Assembly (NCBI GenBank): GCA_035384565.1
Contig: DAOOIT010000048.1
Span: 1-45,223, forward strand
Origin: Planctomycetota bacterium
GTDB lineage: Bacteria > Planctomycetota > PUPC01 > DSUN01
Length of the DNA stretch: 45,223 bases
Direction of reading: 5' to 3'
Positions within the stretch are counted from its first letter, which is position 1. Each line of letters begins with the position of its first letter. The notes under the pieces were generated by a model that ran no database searches, had not been told where the DNA came from, and saw only the letters and a list, made by a program, of their open reading frames with translations. Made by a program: the position numbers and the translations under genes. Positions 22,993-32,700 of the stretch are shown piece by piece.

Positions 22993-24387
22993 GTGCGAGG
23001 GGGACTCGCGGGAATCCTTGGAGCGGCTGCGATCGTGGCCGCGGTGGGTTGCACCACAGTGACCTATGTCCCGGGCACGGGAGCGCCGCTCCCGCCGCGG
23101 ACGGCTCGAGCGGGCGACCCTGTGTCGGTGGCGTTCGCCGTGGCATGGTGCGCGGATGCCGACCCGGCAAAGGCGGGGGAGTCGGCGGCCGGGAATGCGC
23201 TCCGGGCGCTCGGCTGCCCGGCCAAGGGGCTCGTATTCTTCGAGTACTTCCCCAGAGTGGCGAAGGACAAGGCGGGGGAAGCTAAGGAGGTGCCGGACCC
23301 GGACAAGGAGAGGAAGGCGCTGGCCGGCGTGCGTGCCGCTGCGGGGAACGTCCCCATGGTCGGCTGCCGCGCGCGTTCGCTGGTGAACGGGGGCACTCAG
23401 CTCGGCAACTCGGTGGCCGTGCTGGCCATTGGCGGCGAGAGGGCCGCCTGCAAGGCTGTCAAGGAGCCTCTGGCCGAGGCCCGCTACGCCGTGGGGCGCA
23501 ATGTTGCCCAGAACCTCAAAGGGGTGGATGGCCTCGGGATGATCCTGGCTCTCTCGGAGATGAACCTGTGCTTCGACACGAATCCGAGAGTCTCCGTGGA
23601 CGACTTCATCCGCGGCGTGCAGGAGACGGCGGGCCGTGATGTGGTGCTCTTCGGCGGCAACTGCATGCCCAACGATTACGAGAGCGACAAGGGCGGCGTG
23701 CAGTTCTTCAACAACGAAGCGCTGGCGGGCCACGTGGTGGCCTTGGGAATCGGCGGGCCGGTCAGGGTCGTGGCTGGGCACTACAATGAGTTCGAGCCCT
23801 CGCACGAGATCGTCACGGTCACCAAGGCCGAGGACAAGTGGGTGTACGAGTTCGATGGGAGGCCGGCGGGCGACGTCTACCGCCGCATCCGCGGCATGGC
23901 CTCCGACGACGAGTTCACGAGCGACTGGCAGCACCCGATCGGGGTGGTCGTGGCGCCGTTCAGGGTCTACCTCCGCATGGTGCTCGAGGAGGACAAGGAG
24001 CGGAAGGCCCTGCGCTTCGTGGCCCCGGTGCCGGTGGGGACCCGCGTGAAGATTCTCAAGGGCGGAGCCGATGCCAACGCCATCCTCAGGTCGGCGGCCA
24101 AGGGCACAGCCGAGATGCTCAGGAGGGCGGGGGATGCGAAGCCGTTGGCCATCTTGCTCTCGAGTTGCTGCGCCCGGGGGATGCGCCTCGCCGAGTTCGG
24201 GAGACCTGGCGACTGCGAGATCGCCGGCGGCGTGGTGCCTGCTCTGGGCAGGAGAAACGCGGGGGTACCGATTTTCGGCTTCTACGCCTGGGGCGAGCTG
24301 GGGCCGATCGCAGGGCCGTTCAATGGCCTCACGTGCATGTACCAGCAGCACACGTTCGTATCCGCCATGATCTGCGAGAGAAAGTAG
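22993..24387 (+). CDS. FIST-domain lipoprotein
   Basis: A 464-residue protein with a lipoprotein-type signal (A-A-V-G-C, Cys20). The mature part matches FIST_N and FIST_C: an N-terminal alpha/beta region with LGCPAKGLVFF and NVPMVGCRARS, GNSVAVLAIGG, and a C-terminal region with LLSSCCARGMR, FGFYAWGELGP and QQHTFVSAM. FIST domains are predicted small-ligand sensors usually coupled to cytoplasmic signalling; an exported one is unusual. GTG 22993 is used, seven bases after AAGGGG, with no good ATG nearby. It lies 66 bases before the transporter genes and might sense the same substrate. Confidence 0.8.
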   Translation: MRGGLAGILGAAAIVAAVGCTTVTYVPGTGAPLPPRTARAGDPVSVAFAVAWCADADPAKAGESAAGNALRALGCPAKGLVFFEYFPRVAKDKAGEAKEVPDPDKERKALAGVRAAAGNVPMVGCRARSLVNGGTQLGNSVAVLAIGGERAACKAVKEPLAEARYAVGRNVAQNLKGVDGLGMILALSEMNLCFDTNPRVSVDDFIRGVQETAGRDVVLFGGNCMPNDYESDKGGVQFFNNEALAGHVVALGIGGPVRVVAGHYNEFEPSHEIVTVTKAEDKWVYEFDGRPAGDVYRRIRGMASDDEFTSDWQHPIGVVVAPFRVYLRMVLEEDKERKALRFVAPVPVGTRVKILKGGADANAILRSAAKGTAEMLRRAGDAKPLAILLSSCCARGMRLAEFGRPGDCEIAGGVVPALGRRNAGVPIFGFYAWGELGPIAGPFNGLTCMYQQHTFVSAMICERK

Positions 24388-24453
24388 CGTCGGTCGCCGG
24401 AGGCATGCCCGAGTCGCCTGGGGGCGGTGGGCCGCGACCCACGGAGGTCCAGC

Positions 24454-25818
24454 GTGCTGCCGAAGCTCCTCGACAAGCTGCACTCGCCGGAGGACTGGTT
24501 CCCGTTCGGCCTGGCCCCCTTCATCATTCTTGTGATGGCCGTCGTCGCCACGGTCTGGCAGTTGCGCAACCCGGTCCGCACCGAGGAGGCCACACTGCGC
24601 CTGTGGACCTTCGCCGATATTCACGCCACGGCCTACGAGAAGGCCCGCCCCGCTTTCGAGGCGGCCCACCCGGGCACCAGGATCAACGTGCAACTCGTCC
24701 ACTGGACCGCTGTCACGAGCCGGCTCCGGGCCGCCTTCTGGGGCGACCTGGACGTGCCCGACCTCGTGGAGGTCGAAATCAGCGCCGCCGGCACATTCTT
24801 CAGGGGACGCGAGGAGGACATCGGCTTCATTGACTGGACGCCCTGGCTCAAGGAGACCGGCTACTATGACCGCATCGTGAAGAGCCGGTTCGCCCCGTAC
24901 ACCCACCGCGGCAAGATCTACGGTCTGCCGCACGATGTCCACCCTGTCATGCTCGCCTACCGCCGCGATCTGTTCGAGGAGTTGGGCATAGACGCGGACA
25001 AGATCGAGACGTGGGACGACTTCATCCGCGAGGGCCGCCGCATCACGATTCCCGACAAGCGCTACCTGATTCAGCTCTCCGACACGAGCGGCTGGAGCAT
25101 GGAGCCGTTCCTCTTCCAGCGCGACGGCGGCTATTTCGACCCCGAGGGCAAGCTGATCATGGACAACGAGTTGGCCCTCGACACGCTGAAGTGGTACACG
25201 CGGCTGGTGGCCGGGCCGGATAAGATCGCCAACGACATCGGCGGGCGCGACGTCTTTACCCAGGCCGTGGAGCGCGGGTACCTGCTCAGCTTCATCTGCC
25301 CTGACTGGCGCAGCAAAGGCACCGAGACGCATGTGGGCTCGATGAAGGGCAAGATGGCGTTGATGCCGCTGCCCGCCTTTACGAGGGGCGGGCGGCGTAC
25401 CAGCACCTGGGGCGGCACGATGCTCGGCATCACCAAGAAGTGCCGCGACAAGAAGCTTGCCTTCGAGCTGGCCACCCACCTCTATCTGAATGCCGAGGAC
25501 CTCGCCGAACGCTTCCGCGAGCTCAACATCCTGCCCCCGCTCAAGGACTCCTGGAAGCTGCCGCAGTTCGATGAGCCGCGCCCCTACTGGTCGAACCAGC
25601 GGCTGGGCAAGCTCTACGCCGATCTGGCCGACCAGGTGCCGCCGCAGTACACCAGCCCGTTCATCAACCTGGCGAAGGTCAAGATGGGCGAGGCCATCTC
25701 GGCCTGCGCCGCCTACTACAACTCCAACGGCGAGGCCGGCTTCGACGCCTACGCGCGCGCTCGGCTCAAGGAAGCCGCCGACTACGTACGACTGCAAATG
25801 ACGAGGAACCCGTTTTGA
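24454..25818 (+). CDS. ABC sugar-binding protein, membrane anchored
   Basis: A 454-residue extracellular solute-binding protein of the CUT1 (family 1) type, which delivers sugars to the permeases that follow. After a short cytoplasmic start, one helix (about residues 15-37, FGLAPFIILVMAVVATVW) is followed by the binding protein fold (LRLWTFADIHATAYEKA, IYGLPHDVHPVMLAYRRDLFEELGI, TWGGTMLGITKKC). No lipobox Cys follows the helix, so it is probably held by an uncleaved anchor instead of lipid. GTG 24454 follows GGAGG by six bases; a longer frame from 24427 has no such site. The two permease genes come next; no ATPase gene is present. Confidence 0.85.
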   Translation: MLPKLLDKLHSPEDWFPFGLAPFIILVMAVVATVWQLRNPVRTEEATLRLWTFADIHATAYEKARPAFEAAHPGTRINVQLVHWTAVTSRLRAAFWGDLDVPDLVEVEISAAGTFFRGREEDIGFIDWTPWLKETGYYDRIVKSRFAPYTHRGKIYGLPHDVHPVMLAYRRDLFEELGIDADKIETWDDFIREGRRITIPDKRYLIQLSDTSGWSMEPFLFQRDGGYFDPEGKLIMDNELALDTLKWYTRLVAGPDKIANDIGGRDVFTQAVERGYLLSFICPDWRSKGTETHVGSMKGKMALMPLPAFTRGGRRTSTWGGTMLGITKKCRDKKLAFELATHLYLNAEDLAERFRELNILPPLKDSWKLPQFDEPRPYWSNQRLGKLYADLADQVPPQYTSPFINLAKVKMGEAISACAAYYNSNGEAGFDAYARARLKEAADYVRLQMTRNPF

Positions 25819-25819
25819 A

Positions 25820-25895
25820 GGGAGACACGGACACACACGGACAGACACGAACGCCCAGGCGCGTCCGTGGTTGTCCATTTGCGTTCGTGCCGCCT
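25820..25895. repeat. ACACGGAC-type intergenic repeat, copy B
   Basis: Runs GACACGGACACACACGGAC and then AGACACGAACGC, followed by facing segments: CACGGAC (25836-25842) pairs with GTCCGTG (25863-25869), and CACGAACGC (25846-25854) with GCGTTCGTG (25881-25889). It occupies the gap between the binding-protein and first permease genes and is related, in opposite sense, to 18301-18395. Confidence 0.55.
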
Positions 25896-25909
25896 TGCTG
25901 GGGTGCGAG

Positions 25910-26815
25910 ATGATCCGAGGCGGCTCATTCTTCCGCTGGCAGCACCGCAATGCGCCGTACCTGTTCGTGGCGCCGTTCGTCGCGATGTTCTGCGTGTTCG
26001 GGCTGTATCCGCTCGTCAAGAGCCTCTGGCTATCGTTCTACATCACGAGCGGCCCGAAGTCGCGGGTCTTCGTCGGCCTCGGGAACTTCAGTTTCCTCCT
26101 GTCCGACCCCGATTTCCACAAGGCGGTGTGGAACACGGCCGTCTTCGCCTTCTTCTCGGTGTTTCTCCAGCTCCCGCTGAGCCTGGGCCTCGCGATGCTG
26201 CTGAATCGCAAGGCATTGCGGGCACGGAACTTCTTCCGCCTCGTGTTCTTCTCGCCCCACCTCGTGGGCATGGTGTTCGTGGCGGTGATCTTCATGGTCA
26301 TCTTCCAGCCCCAGTTCGGGCTGCTGAACAAGGTGCTGAACTGGGCGTTCGGCACGCCGCTCGACACGAAGTGGCTGGGGAACCGCGCTCTTGTGATGCC
26401 CGCCCTGGTGCTGACCTCGCTGTGGATGTACGTGGGCTTCAACATGATCTACTTCCTGGCCGCGCTCCAGGCGGTGAACCAGGACCTCTACGATGCGGCG
26501 AAGGTGGACGGCGCGAACGCCTGGCAGCAGTTCCGCCACGTGACGCTGCCCAGCATCAAGCCTGTGGCCGTGTTCGTCGTGGTGCTGAGCACCATCGGCT
26601 CGTTCCAGCTCTTCGAGCTTCCGTACCTGCTGCTGGGCAACTCGGGCGGGCCGGAGAACGCCGGCCTCACCGTCGTGATGTACCTCTTCCAGAATGGGTT
26701 CGAGACGGGCGACCTGGGCTATGCCTCGGCCATCGGCTGGACCCTTGCCCTCGGCGTCCTCGTGGTGTCGCTCGTGCAGATGAAGCTCACCGGCGCCTGG
26801 AAGCGGGGAGACTGA
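25910..26815 (+). CDS. ABC sugar permease, MalF-type
   Basis: A 301-residue inner-membrane permease of the CUT1 family with about six helices. It has a positive-inside N-terminus and the EAA-type loop YDAAKVDGANAWQQFRHVTLPSIKP near 200, which contacts the ATPase. It works with the next permease. ATG 25910 (MIRGGSFFRW) is preferred because the frame upstream runs through the repeat at 25820-25895. Confidence 0.9.
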   Translation: MIRGGSFFRWQHRNAPYLFVAPFVAMFCVFGLYPLVKSLWLSFYITSGPKSRVFVGLGNFSFLLSDPDFHKAVWNTAVFAFFSVFLQLPLSLGLAMLLNRKALRARNFFRLVFFSPHLVGMVFVAVIFMVIFQPQFGLLNKVLNWAFGTPLDTKWLGNRALVMPALVLTSLWMYVGFNMIYFLAALQAVNQDLYDAAKVDGANAWQQFRHVTLPSIKPVAVFVVVLSTIGSFQLFELPYLLLGNSGGPENAGLTVVMYLFQNGFETGDLGYASAIGWTLALGVLVVSLVQMKLTGAWKRGD

Positions 26816-26818
26816 CGC

Positions 26819-27640
26819 ATGGGCCGCACAGTCCTGCGCCTCCTGCTCTACGTCGCGCTCGCCCTGTGCTCGGTCGTCATGCTCACGCCGCTCGTGTGGC
26901 TCGTGTCGGCCTGCCTCAAGAAGCCCGACGACCTGTTCTCGTACCTCTTCTTCCCGCCGCCGGGCGACCTGTCGCTGCGCAACTTCCACGACCTGTTCAC
27001 CGACATCGAGTTCACGCGCTTTCTGATGAACAGTTGCTTCGTGTCGGGTGTGGCGGTGATGGTGCAGCTCTTTTTCGCATCGCTGGGCGGCTTCGCCCTG
27101 GCGAAATACGAATTCCGCGGCAAGAAGGCAATCATGATCCTGATGCTGGCGACGATGATGATCCCGGGCCAGGTGATGCTCGGGCCGCTCTACGAGCTGA
27201 TCTATCATCTGGGCTTCATGGACTCCTACCTTGGCCTCATCGTGCCAGGATGCGTGAGCGTGTTCGGGATGTTCCTCTTCCGCCAGTCCATGCTCCAGAT
27301 TCCCGACGACCTGCTCGAGGCGGGGCGGATAGACGGGTGCAGCGAGTTTGGCCTCTACTGGAACGTGGCGTTGCCCGTGTCGCGGCCGATGGTTGGCGCC
27401 TTCTGCCTCATCTCGTTCATGGGCACCTGGAACAGCTTCCTCTGGCCGCAGATCGTGCTCCACACTAGCCAGCGGTTCACCCTGCCCATCGCGCTGAACC
27501 AGATGGTCGGCCTCTACAGCCAGAAGTACGGCGTCCTCATGGCGGGCACCTTCCTCTCGATCCTCCCCGTCGTTATCCTCTTCTTCATCCTCCAGAAGGA
27601 GTTCATCAGCGGCCTCACGGCGGGCGCCGTGAAGGGGTAA
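26819..27640 (+). CDS. ABC sugar permease, MalG-type
   Basis: A 273-residue partner of the preceding permease, three bases downstream. It has six helices and the EAA loop LEAGRIDGCSEFGLYWNVALP near 165-185. The absence of a MalK-like ATPase suggests that an ATPase encoded elsewhere serves this importer, as MsiK does in Streptomyces. Substrate is unknown; the neighbouring GH20-like gene suggests an amino-sugar glycan. Confidence 0.92.
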   Translation: MGRTVLRLLLYVALALCSVVMLTPLVWLVSACLKKPDDLFSYLFFPPPGDLSLRNFHDLFTDIEFTRFLMNSCFVSGVAVMVQLFFASLGGFALAKYEFRGKKAIMILMLATMMIPGQVMLGPLYELIYHLGFMDSYLGLIVPGCVSVFGMFLFRQSMLQIPDDLLEAGRIDGCSEFGLYWNVALPVSRPMVGAFCLISFMGTWNSFLWPQIVLHTSQRFTLPIALNQMVGLYSQKYGVLMAGTFLSILPVVILFFILQKEFISGLTAGAVKG

Positions 27641-27659
27641 ACTCGCAGAAGCGGTATTA

Positions 27660-27755
27660 GGTGTCAGGTGCTGGGTGTTGGGGTACGGATTGGAGCCGGT
27701 CGTCTCTCACCCCCAACACCTAACCCCCAACCCCCAACATCCGGCACCTCACACC
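27660..27755. repeat. Long imperfect inverted repeat before the creatininase gene
   Basis: Arm 27660-27684 (GGTGTCAGGTGCTGGGTGTT then GGGGT) faces arm 27731-27755 (CCCCCAACATCCGGCACCTC then ACACC) with about 22 of 25 positions complementary. Between them are direct repeats of ACCCCCAACACCTA type. It ends about 30 bases before the AGGAGG of the next gene. It may be a mobile miniature element or a leader hairpin. Confidence 0.65.
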
Positions 27756-27797
27756 GCTCCTCCGACGCGCCCAGCCATTGTCTCAGGAGGAACCTGC

Positions 27798-28625
27798 ATG
27801 ACGGAGGAAGTGCGCTACCACATGCTCCGCCCCGCTCAGATCGTGGCCAGCCGCAAGGCGTGCCCCGTGGCCTACGTGCCCATCGGCACCATCGAGTGGC
27901 ACGGCGAGCACAACCCCGTGGGCACCGACACGCTTCAGGCCGAGGGCATCGCCAACCTGTGCGCCGAGAGGGGAGGGGGCCTCGCCTTCCCGCCGCTCTA
28001 CTACGGCGAGAGCCGCCTCGAGGCCTTGATGGAGGCCAATGCCGCCGACCGCGACCAGATCGCCGCGAAGATGGAGCTGTCGCCCGAGAACTTCGCTCCC
28101 GAGCACTTCCCATTCCCAGCCACCGAGCAGGCGCTCAACTACCACAAGCTCCTCCTCCACGTGCTCGCGGAGGTCGAGACTCTGGGCTTCAAGGTGGGCG
28201 TCCTCGTGGCGGGGCACTATCCGCTCATTGACCACGCCCGCGCGGCCTGCCTCCAGCACAACCAGGGCTATCGCGGACGCAAGGGCAACACCATGCTGGC
28301 CTGGGCCTTCGTGGACTACCTCCTCGTCCGCGACCGCTACGACTGCGCCGGCGACCACGCCGGCGGCTGGGAGACCTCGCACATCATGGCCCTGCACCCG
28401 CAGACGGTTGACCTCAGCGTCCTGCCGCCGAAAGGCGAGAAGCTCATCGGCGCCGGCGGCCGGCTGGCCCCGCAGGACGCTACCGCTGCCTTCGGCTGCG
28501 AGACGCTCGACGCGGCCATCGCCGTCGCCCTCCGCGAAGTTCGCCACCGCCTCGACAACCCCCACCTCTATCGCGGCCACGGCAACAGCCTGCGCGAGGG
28601 GCTCTGGAAGGGAGAGAAGCAATGA
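27798..28625 (+). CDS. Creatininase-family hydrolase
   Basis: A 275-residue metal-dependent amidohydrolase of the creatininase superfamily, which cleaves cyclic or linear amides. The metal site begins with Glu33, His35 and Asp44 (G-T-I-E-W-H-G-E-H-N-P-V-G-T-D), positions close to those of creatininase. The usual G-H-G-G/N block is replaced by A-G-H-Y-P-L-I-D near 139-145. H-A-G-G-W-E-T-S-H follows, matching the family's HAG-ETS motif. ATG 27798 follows AGGAGG by seven bases. The stop overlaps the next start (ATGA). True creatinine as substrate is unlikely in this setting; a deacetylase- or amidase-like step on an imported compound is a guess. Confidence 0.8.
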   Translation: MTEEVRYHMLRPAQIVASRKACPVAYVPIGTIEWHGEHNPVGTDTLQAEGIANLCAERGGGLAFPPLYYGESRLEALMEANAADRDQIAAKMELSPENFAPEHFPFPATEQALNYHKLLLHVLAEVETLGFKVGVLVAGHYPLIDHARAACLQHNQGYRGRKGNTMLAWAFVDYLLVRDRYDCAGDHAGGWETSHIMALHPQTVDLSVLPPKGEKLIGAGGRLAPQDATAAFGCETLDAAIAVALREVRHRLDNPHLYRGHGNSLREGLWKGEKQ

Positions 28626-29614
28626 AGCGGGCCGATCGGCGCCTCATTCTCAGTGCGCTCCTCTGTGCGTTCTGTGGCTGTGCGCGGACGCTGCCGCCGG
28701 GCATCGAGCACTCGGGCGACGTTTGGGAGAACAGCCTGCGGATGCGCTTCGTGCTGGTTCCCCCGGGCGAGTTCGTGATGGGCAGCAGCACGGCGGAACT
28801 CAAGGCGCTCGTCGCCCGCTTCGGCGAAGGCAAGATTCGCCCGGAACGAATCGCGCCCGAGAAGCCCGACCACCTGGTGCGCATCACGCGCCCGGTGCTC
28901 TTCGGAAAGCACGAGGTCACGGTGGGCCAGTTCCGCCGCTTCGTGGAGGCCACGGGCTACAAGACTGATGCCGAACGGAGCGGCGGCTCTCACGTGAACG
29001 GCGGGCTGGACACCTGGGAGAAGCGGGCCGAGGCCAACTGGCGAAAGCCCGGCTTCGAACAGGGCGACGACCATCCCGTCGTGTGCGTGAGCTGGAACGA
29101 CGCCCGGGCCTTCATCGCCTGGCTCAACAAGGCCGACCGCATGCGGCCGGCGGGCTGGCGCTATCGCCTCCCGACCGAGGCCGAATGGGAGTTTGCCGCC
29201 CGCGGGCCCGACCGCTTCGAGTGGGCCTGGGGCAACGACTGGGATGGGAGCCGAGCCAACTTCGCCGACAAGCGCTCGGGGCTGCCCTGGGGCGATAAGG
29301 ACGCCGACGACGGCCACGCCCGCACCGCGCCCGTCGGCTTCTACAGCCCCAAGGGCGACACGCCGCTCGGCATCGCCGACCTGACGGGCAACGTCTGGGA
29401 GTGGTGCCTGGATTGGTTCGACCCAGCCTATTACGAACGCTGCCCGAAGGACGACCCGGTGAATACGAGGCCGGGCAACCGCCGCGTGGAGCGGGGCGGG
29501 AGCTGGGCCTTCACGCCGGACTACTGCCGCACGGCCTTCCGCTTTGCCCTGGAGCCGAACGAGAGCTATGACACGCTCGGCTTTCGCGTGGTGCTGGCTC
29601 CCGCCGGCCGCTGA
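28622..29614 (+). CDS. Formylglycine-generating-enzyme-fold lipoprotein, Cys pair incomplete
   Basis: A 330-residue protein with a lipoprotein-like signal (A-F-C-G-C near residue 18-20) and a full FGE-sulfatase (SUMF1) fold: NSLRMRFVLVPPGEFVMGSS near 38-57, KHEVTVGQFRRFVEATGY, YRLPTEAEWEFAARG, DLTGNVWEWCLDWF and RGGSWAFTPDYCR, then LGFRVV at the end. True formylglycine enzymes have C-x4-C in that last block; here the first Cys is Phe and only the second remains. It is therefore probably not a sulfatase activator but one of the many binding or other-activity members of the family. The gene is coupled to the creatininase gene. Confidence 0.85.
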   Translation: MKRADRRLILSALLCAFCGCARTLPPGIEHSGDVWENSLRMRFVLVPPGEFVMGSSTAELKALVARFGEGKIRPERIAPEKPDHLVRITRPVLFGKHEVTVGQFRRFVEATGYKTDAERSGGSHVNGGLDTWEKRAEANWRKPGFEQGDDHPVVCVSWNDARAFIAWLNKADRMRPAGWRYRLPTEAEWEFAARGPDRFEWAWGNDWDGSRANFADKRSGLPWGDKDADDGHARTAPVGFYSPKGDTPLGIADLTGNVWEWCLDWFDPAYYERCPKDDPVNTRPGNRRVERGGSWAFTPDYCRTAFRFALEPNESYDTLGFRVVLAPAGR

Positions 29615-29615
29615 G

Positions 29616-29774
29616 CTACTCCGCCGGGCGCGAACCAGTTTGCAGTGGCCGGAACCACGTTGCGTCGGCCAGGGCATCAAGCGTAGCCGCAAGCGTCCCG
29701 CTTGCGGTGGTTCTCGACAAGCGAGACGCTTGTCGCGACACGGAAGAAGGCAAACTGATTTGGGGCCGGAGTAG
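29616..29774. repeat. MITE-like dispersed repeat, copy 2
   Basis: It aligns with 500-669 in the same sense over nearly the full length, missing nine bases near 29735. The ends are CTACTCCG...CAGTTTGC and GCAAACTG...CCGGAGTAG. Inner hairpins include GCAAGCGTCCCGCTTGC and CAAGCGAGACGCTTG. It begins two bases after the stop of the FGE-like gene and ends 16 bases before the GH20-like start, right at the ribosome-binding site. Confidence 0.8.
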
Positions 29775-29790
29775 TAAGAGGAGGCGCCCG

Positions 29791-32700
29791 ATGCGTTGCC
29801 TGTCATTGGTGGTGGTTGCCATGCTGACGAGCGCCCTGGCTGGTGAAGACGCTTCATCCCTCCGCCTCGTGCCGTTCCCCAAGGAGGTGAAGCTGGTCGA
29901 GGGCCGCTTCGCCTTTGATCGAGAGCTGGTGCTCACGGGACAGGTCGGCGTTGTGCAGATGTACGGCAAGGCAATCGGCGATGAGCTGGCGCGACAGGGC
30001 CTCAAAGAGCTCAAGGTGCATCCTGCGGAGTTGGCCAGGGTGCCCGGAGCCCCCGTGGTCCTCTACCTCGCGCTCGGCGAACCAGGCAAGGTCCCGGAGC
30101 CGTCGTTCCGCCAGGAGGCCACGGAGGAGGATTACAGCCTGGATGTTCTGCCGGACTGCGTGAGCATAGCGGGGAAGGGCGGTTCGGGACTGTGGTACGG
30201 CGTTCACACCCTCTGCCAGCTCATTCGCGCAAATCTCAAGGACAAGGGGCTTCCCTGTCTGAGCATCCGCGATTGGCCGTCGCTGCGGTGGCGATGCTTC
30301 CAGGACGACCTGACGCGCGGGCCAAACTCGACGCTCGACGAGCTCAAGCGCGAGGTCGCGCTTGGCGCTTATCTGAAGATGAACCTGTTCACCTATTACA
30401 TGGAGCACCAGTACGCCTTCGCCAAACACCCGGCCATCGGCCCCAAGGACGGCTCGCTCCTGCCCGACGAACTGAAGGCCCTCGTGGCCTACGCCAAGCC
30501 CCTCGGCGTGGACATCCTGGGCAACCAGCAGTCCTTCGGCCACTTCGGCCACATCCTCAAGCACAAGGAATACCAGCACCTCCGCGAGATGGGCGATGTG
30601 CTGTGCCCGACGAAGGAGGAGAGCTACAAGCTCCTTGACGACCTCTACTCCGAGGTCGTGCCCCTCCTGCCTTTCCCCTTCTTCAACGTCTGCTGCGATG
30701 AGACGTGGGGCCTCGGCACCGGCCCATCGAAGGAACTCGCCGACAAGATCGGCGTCGGCAAGGTCTACGCCGGCCACATGCGCCGCGTCCACGACCTGCT
30801 CAAGACCAAGTACAAGAAGCGAATGATGATGTGGGGCGACATCATCCTCCAGCACCCGAAGGACCTGGCCGACATCCCGACCGACACGATCATGCTCACA
30901 TGGGGCTACGACCCGCGGGCGAGCTTCGAGGGGCAGATCGTCCCCTTCGCCAAGTCGGGCTACGAGTTCTTCGTCTGCCCCGGCGTCAACAACTGGAGCC
31001 GCATCCTGCCCGACTTCGAGGCGGCGGTCGTGAACATCCAGAACTTCGTCCGCGACGGCGCCAAGCACGGCGCGCTCGGCATGCTGAACACCGCCTGGGA
31101 CGACGATGGCGAGAACGTCAACGCCCCCAGTTGGCACGGCCACGCCTGGGGCGCCGAATGCGCCTGGAATGCCTCGACGACCTCCTACGCCGACTTCAGC
31201 CGCCGCATCGGCGCCGTCCTCTTCGGAGAAACGACCGACCACTTCGGCCAGGCCATTGACCTCCTCGCCAAGACCCATCGGCTGCCGGGTATGGGCGGCA
31301 TGCACAACGGCCGCTTCTGGCAGGACGACCTCGGCCCGATGAAGACCACCGTGGCAGCGGAGAAGGCGAACGCCCAACGGCTCATCGAGATCGTCAAGCC
31401 CGCCATCGAGCACCTGGAAGCGTGCAAGAAGGAAGCCACCGCTAACGCCGAGCTTCTGGACGCCTTCCTCTTCGGCGCGCGCCGCATGGAGCTCATCGGC
31501 CAGCGCATGCTCGACCGCCTCGATGTTGCCTCGCTCTACGCCTCCGCCTACGAGGGCGCCGTGAAGGAAGCGGCCCCGCTCTTGGCAAAGGCCGAGGCGA
31601 TCATCGAGAAGAACCGTGCCGCGTTTGAGGCCCTCGGCAAGCAATTCGCCGACCTATGGATGCGGGAGAACCGCCCCTATGCTCTCGACGGAACGATGGG
31701 GCGCTACAAGGCCGCCGTCGGTCGCTACGACGCGCTGGCGAAGCGCCTTGCCGCCATCCGAAAGGACGCCGAGGCCGGCAAGCCGCTGCCGCCCCCGAGC
31801 CAGGTTGGACTAGGCCTCCTCGAACTCGGCGTCCGCAGGACCCGGGCCGACCGGGTGAGCCAGGAGGCCCTGAAGGCCGATGCGCCGTGGCTCGACGGCA
31901 GAGCCACGCACCGGCTGGGCATTATTGTGGGGGCGGGCGCCGCCGACCGCTCCGACCTTCCCGTTGAGCTTGAGATCCGGGTTCCTCCCGATCTGCCCAA
32001 CCGCAAGGTCAAGCTCTTCCGCACCGATGGCGAGAAGCCCGTGGAACTTCTCGCACAACTGGACACCTCTGACACGCCGGGCCAGGCACGCCTGGCCTTC
32101 ATCCTTGAAGGCACATGCGCCAGAGGCCAACAGGCCGTGCTCCATGCCTATCTCGGCCTGCCGGCTGAGGAGGCAGAGAGGCCGTCGCCTCGCGCCGTTC
32201 TTACCAGCGATGGACCGAGAGGGATGAAGTGGCTGGAGAACGACAAGGTAAGGCTGCTGCTCGGCCCGGAGGGCGCGCACATCTACCGCTGGGAAATCAA
32301 GGCGATGGGCAATCGCGACGTGACGATGCCCGGTGAGACCGGCTGGGCCGGCTTCGGCGATGTGGGCGGCGAACATCGAAGCTCGCCGAACAAGCTCCAG
32401 TGCGTCGCCCGCGGCCCGGCGCTGGTGAGCTATGCATGCACGGACGAGCACGGACTGACGAAGACCATCAGCCTGTTCGCGGGGGCGTCGTGGGCCGAGG
32501 TGACGCTGAACTCGCCCGTCGGCTACTTCTGGGCCTTTGACGACCCGAAGAACTTCGCTGCCGACGGCCCGTCGCCTGGCCAGTACCTCTTCTCGACCGG
32601 CGCGACAGGGCCGGTGGGCAGGGAAGCCGATGGTGTGAGCGCCCAGGTGCATGCGGGCGGGGCGCACTGGGGCGCCAAGTTCCTTCCCGACAAATGGCTT

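Noticed and set aside
28622..29614. Sulfatase-activating formylglycine enzyme
   Set aside because: One of the two catalytic Cys is Phe, and the window's sulfatase-fold protein has no Cys or Ser to modify.
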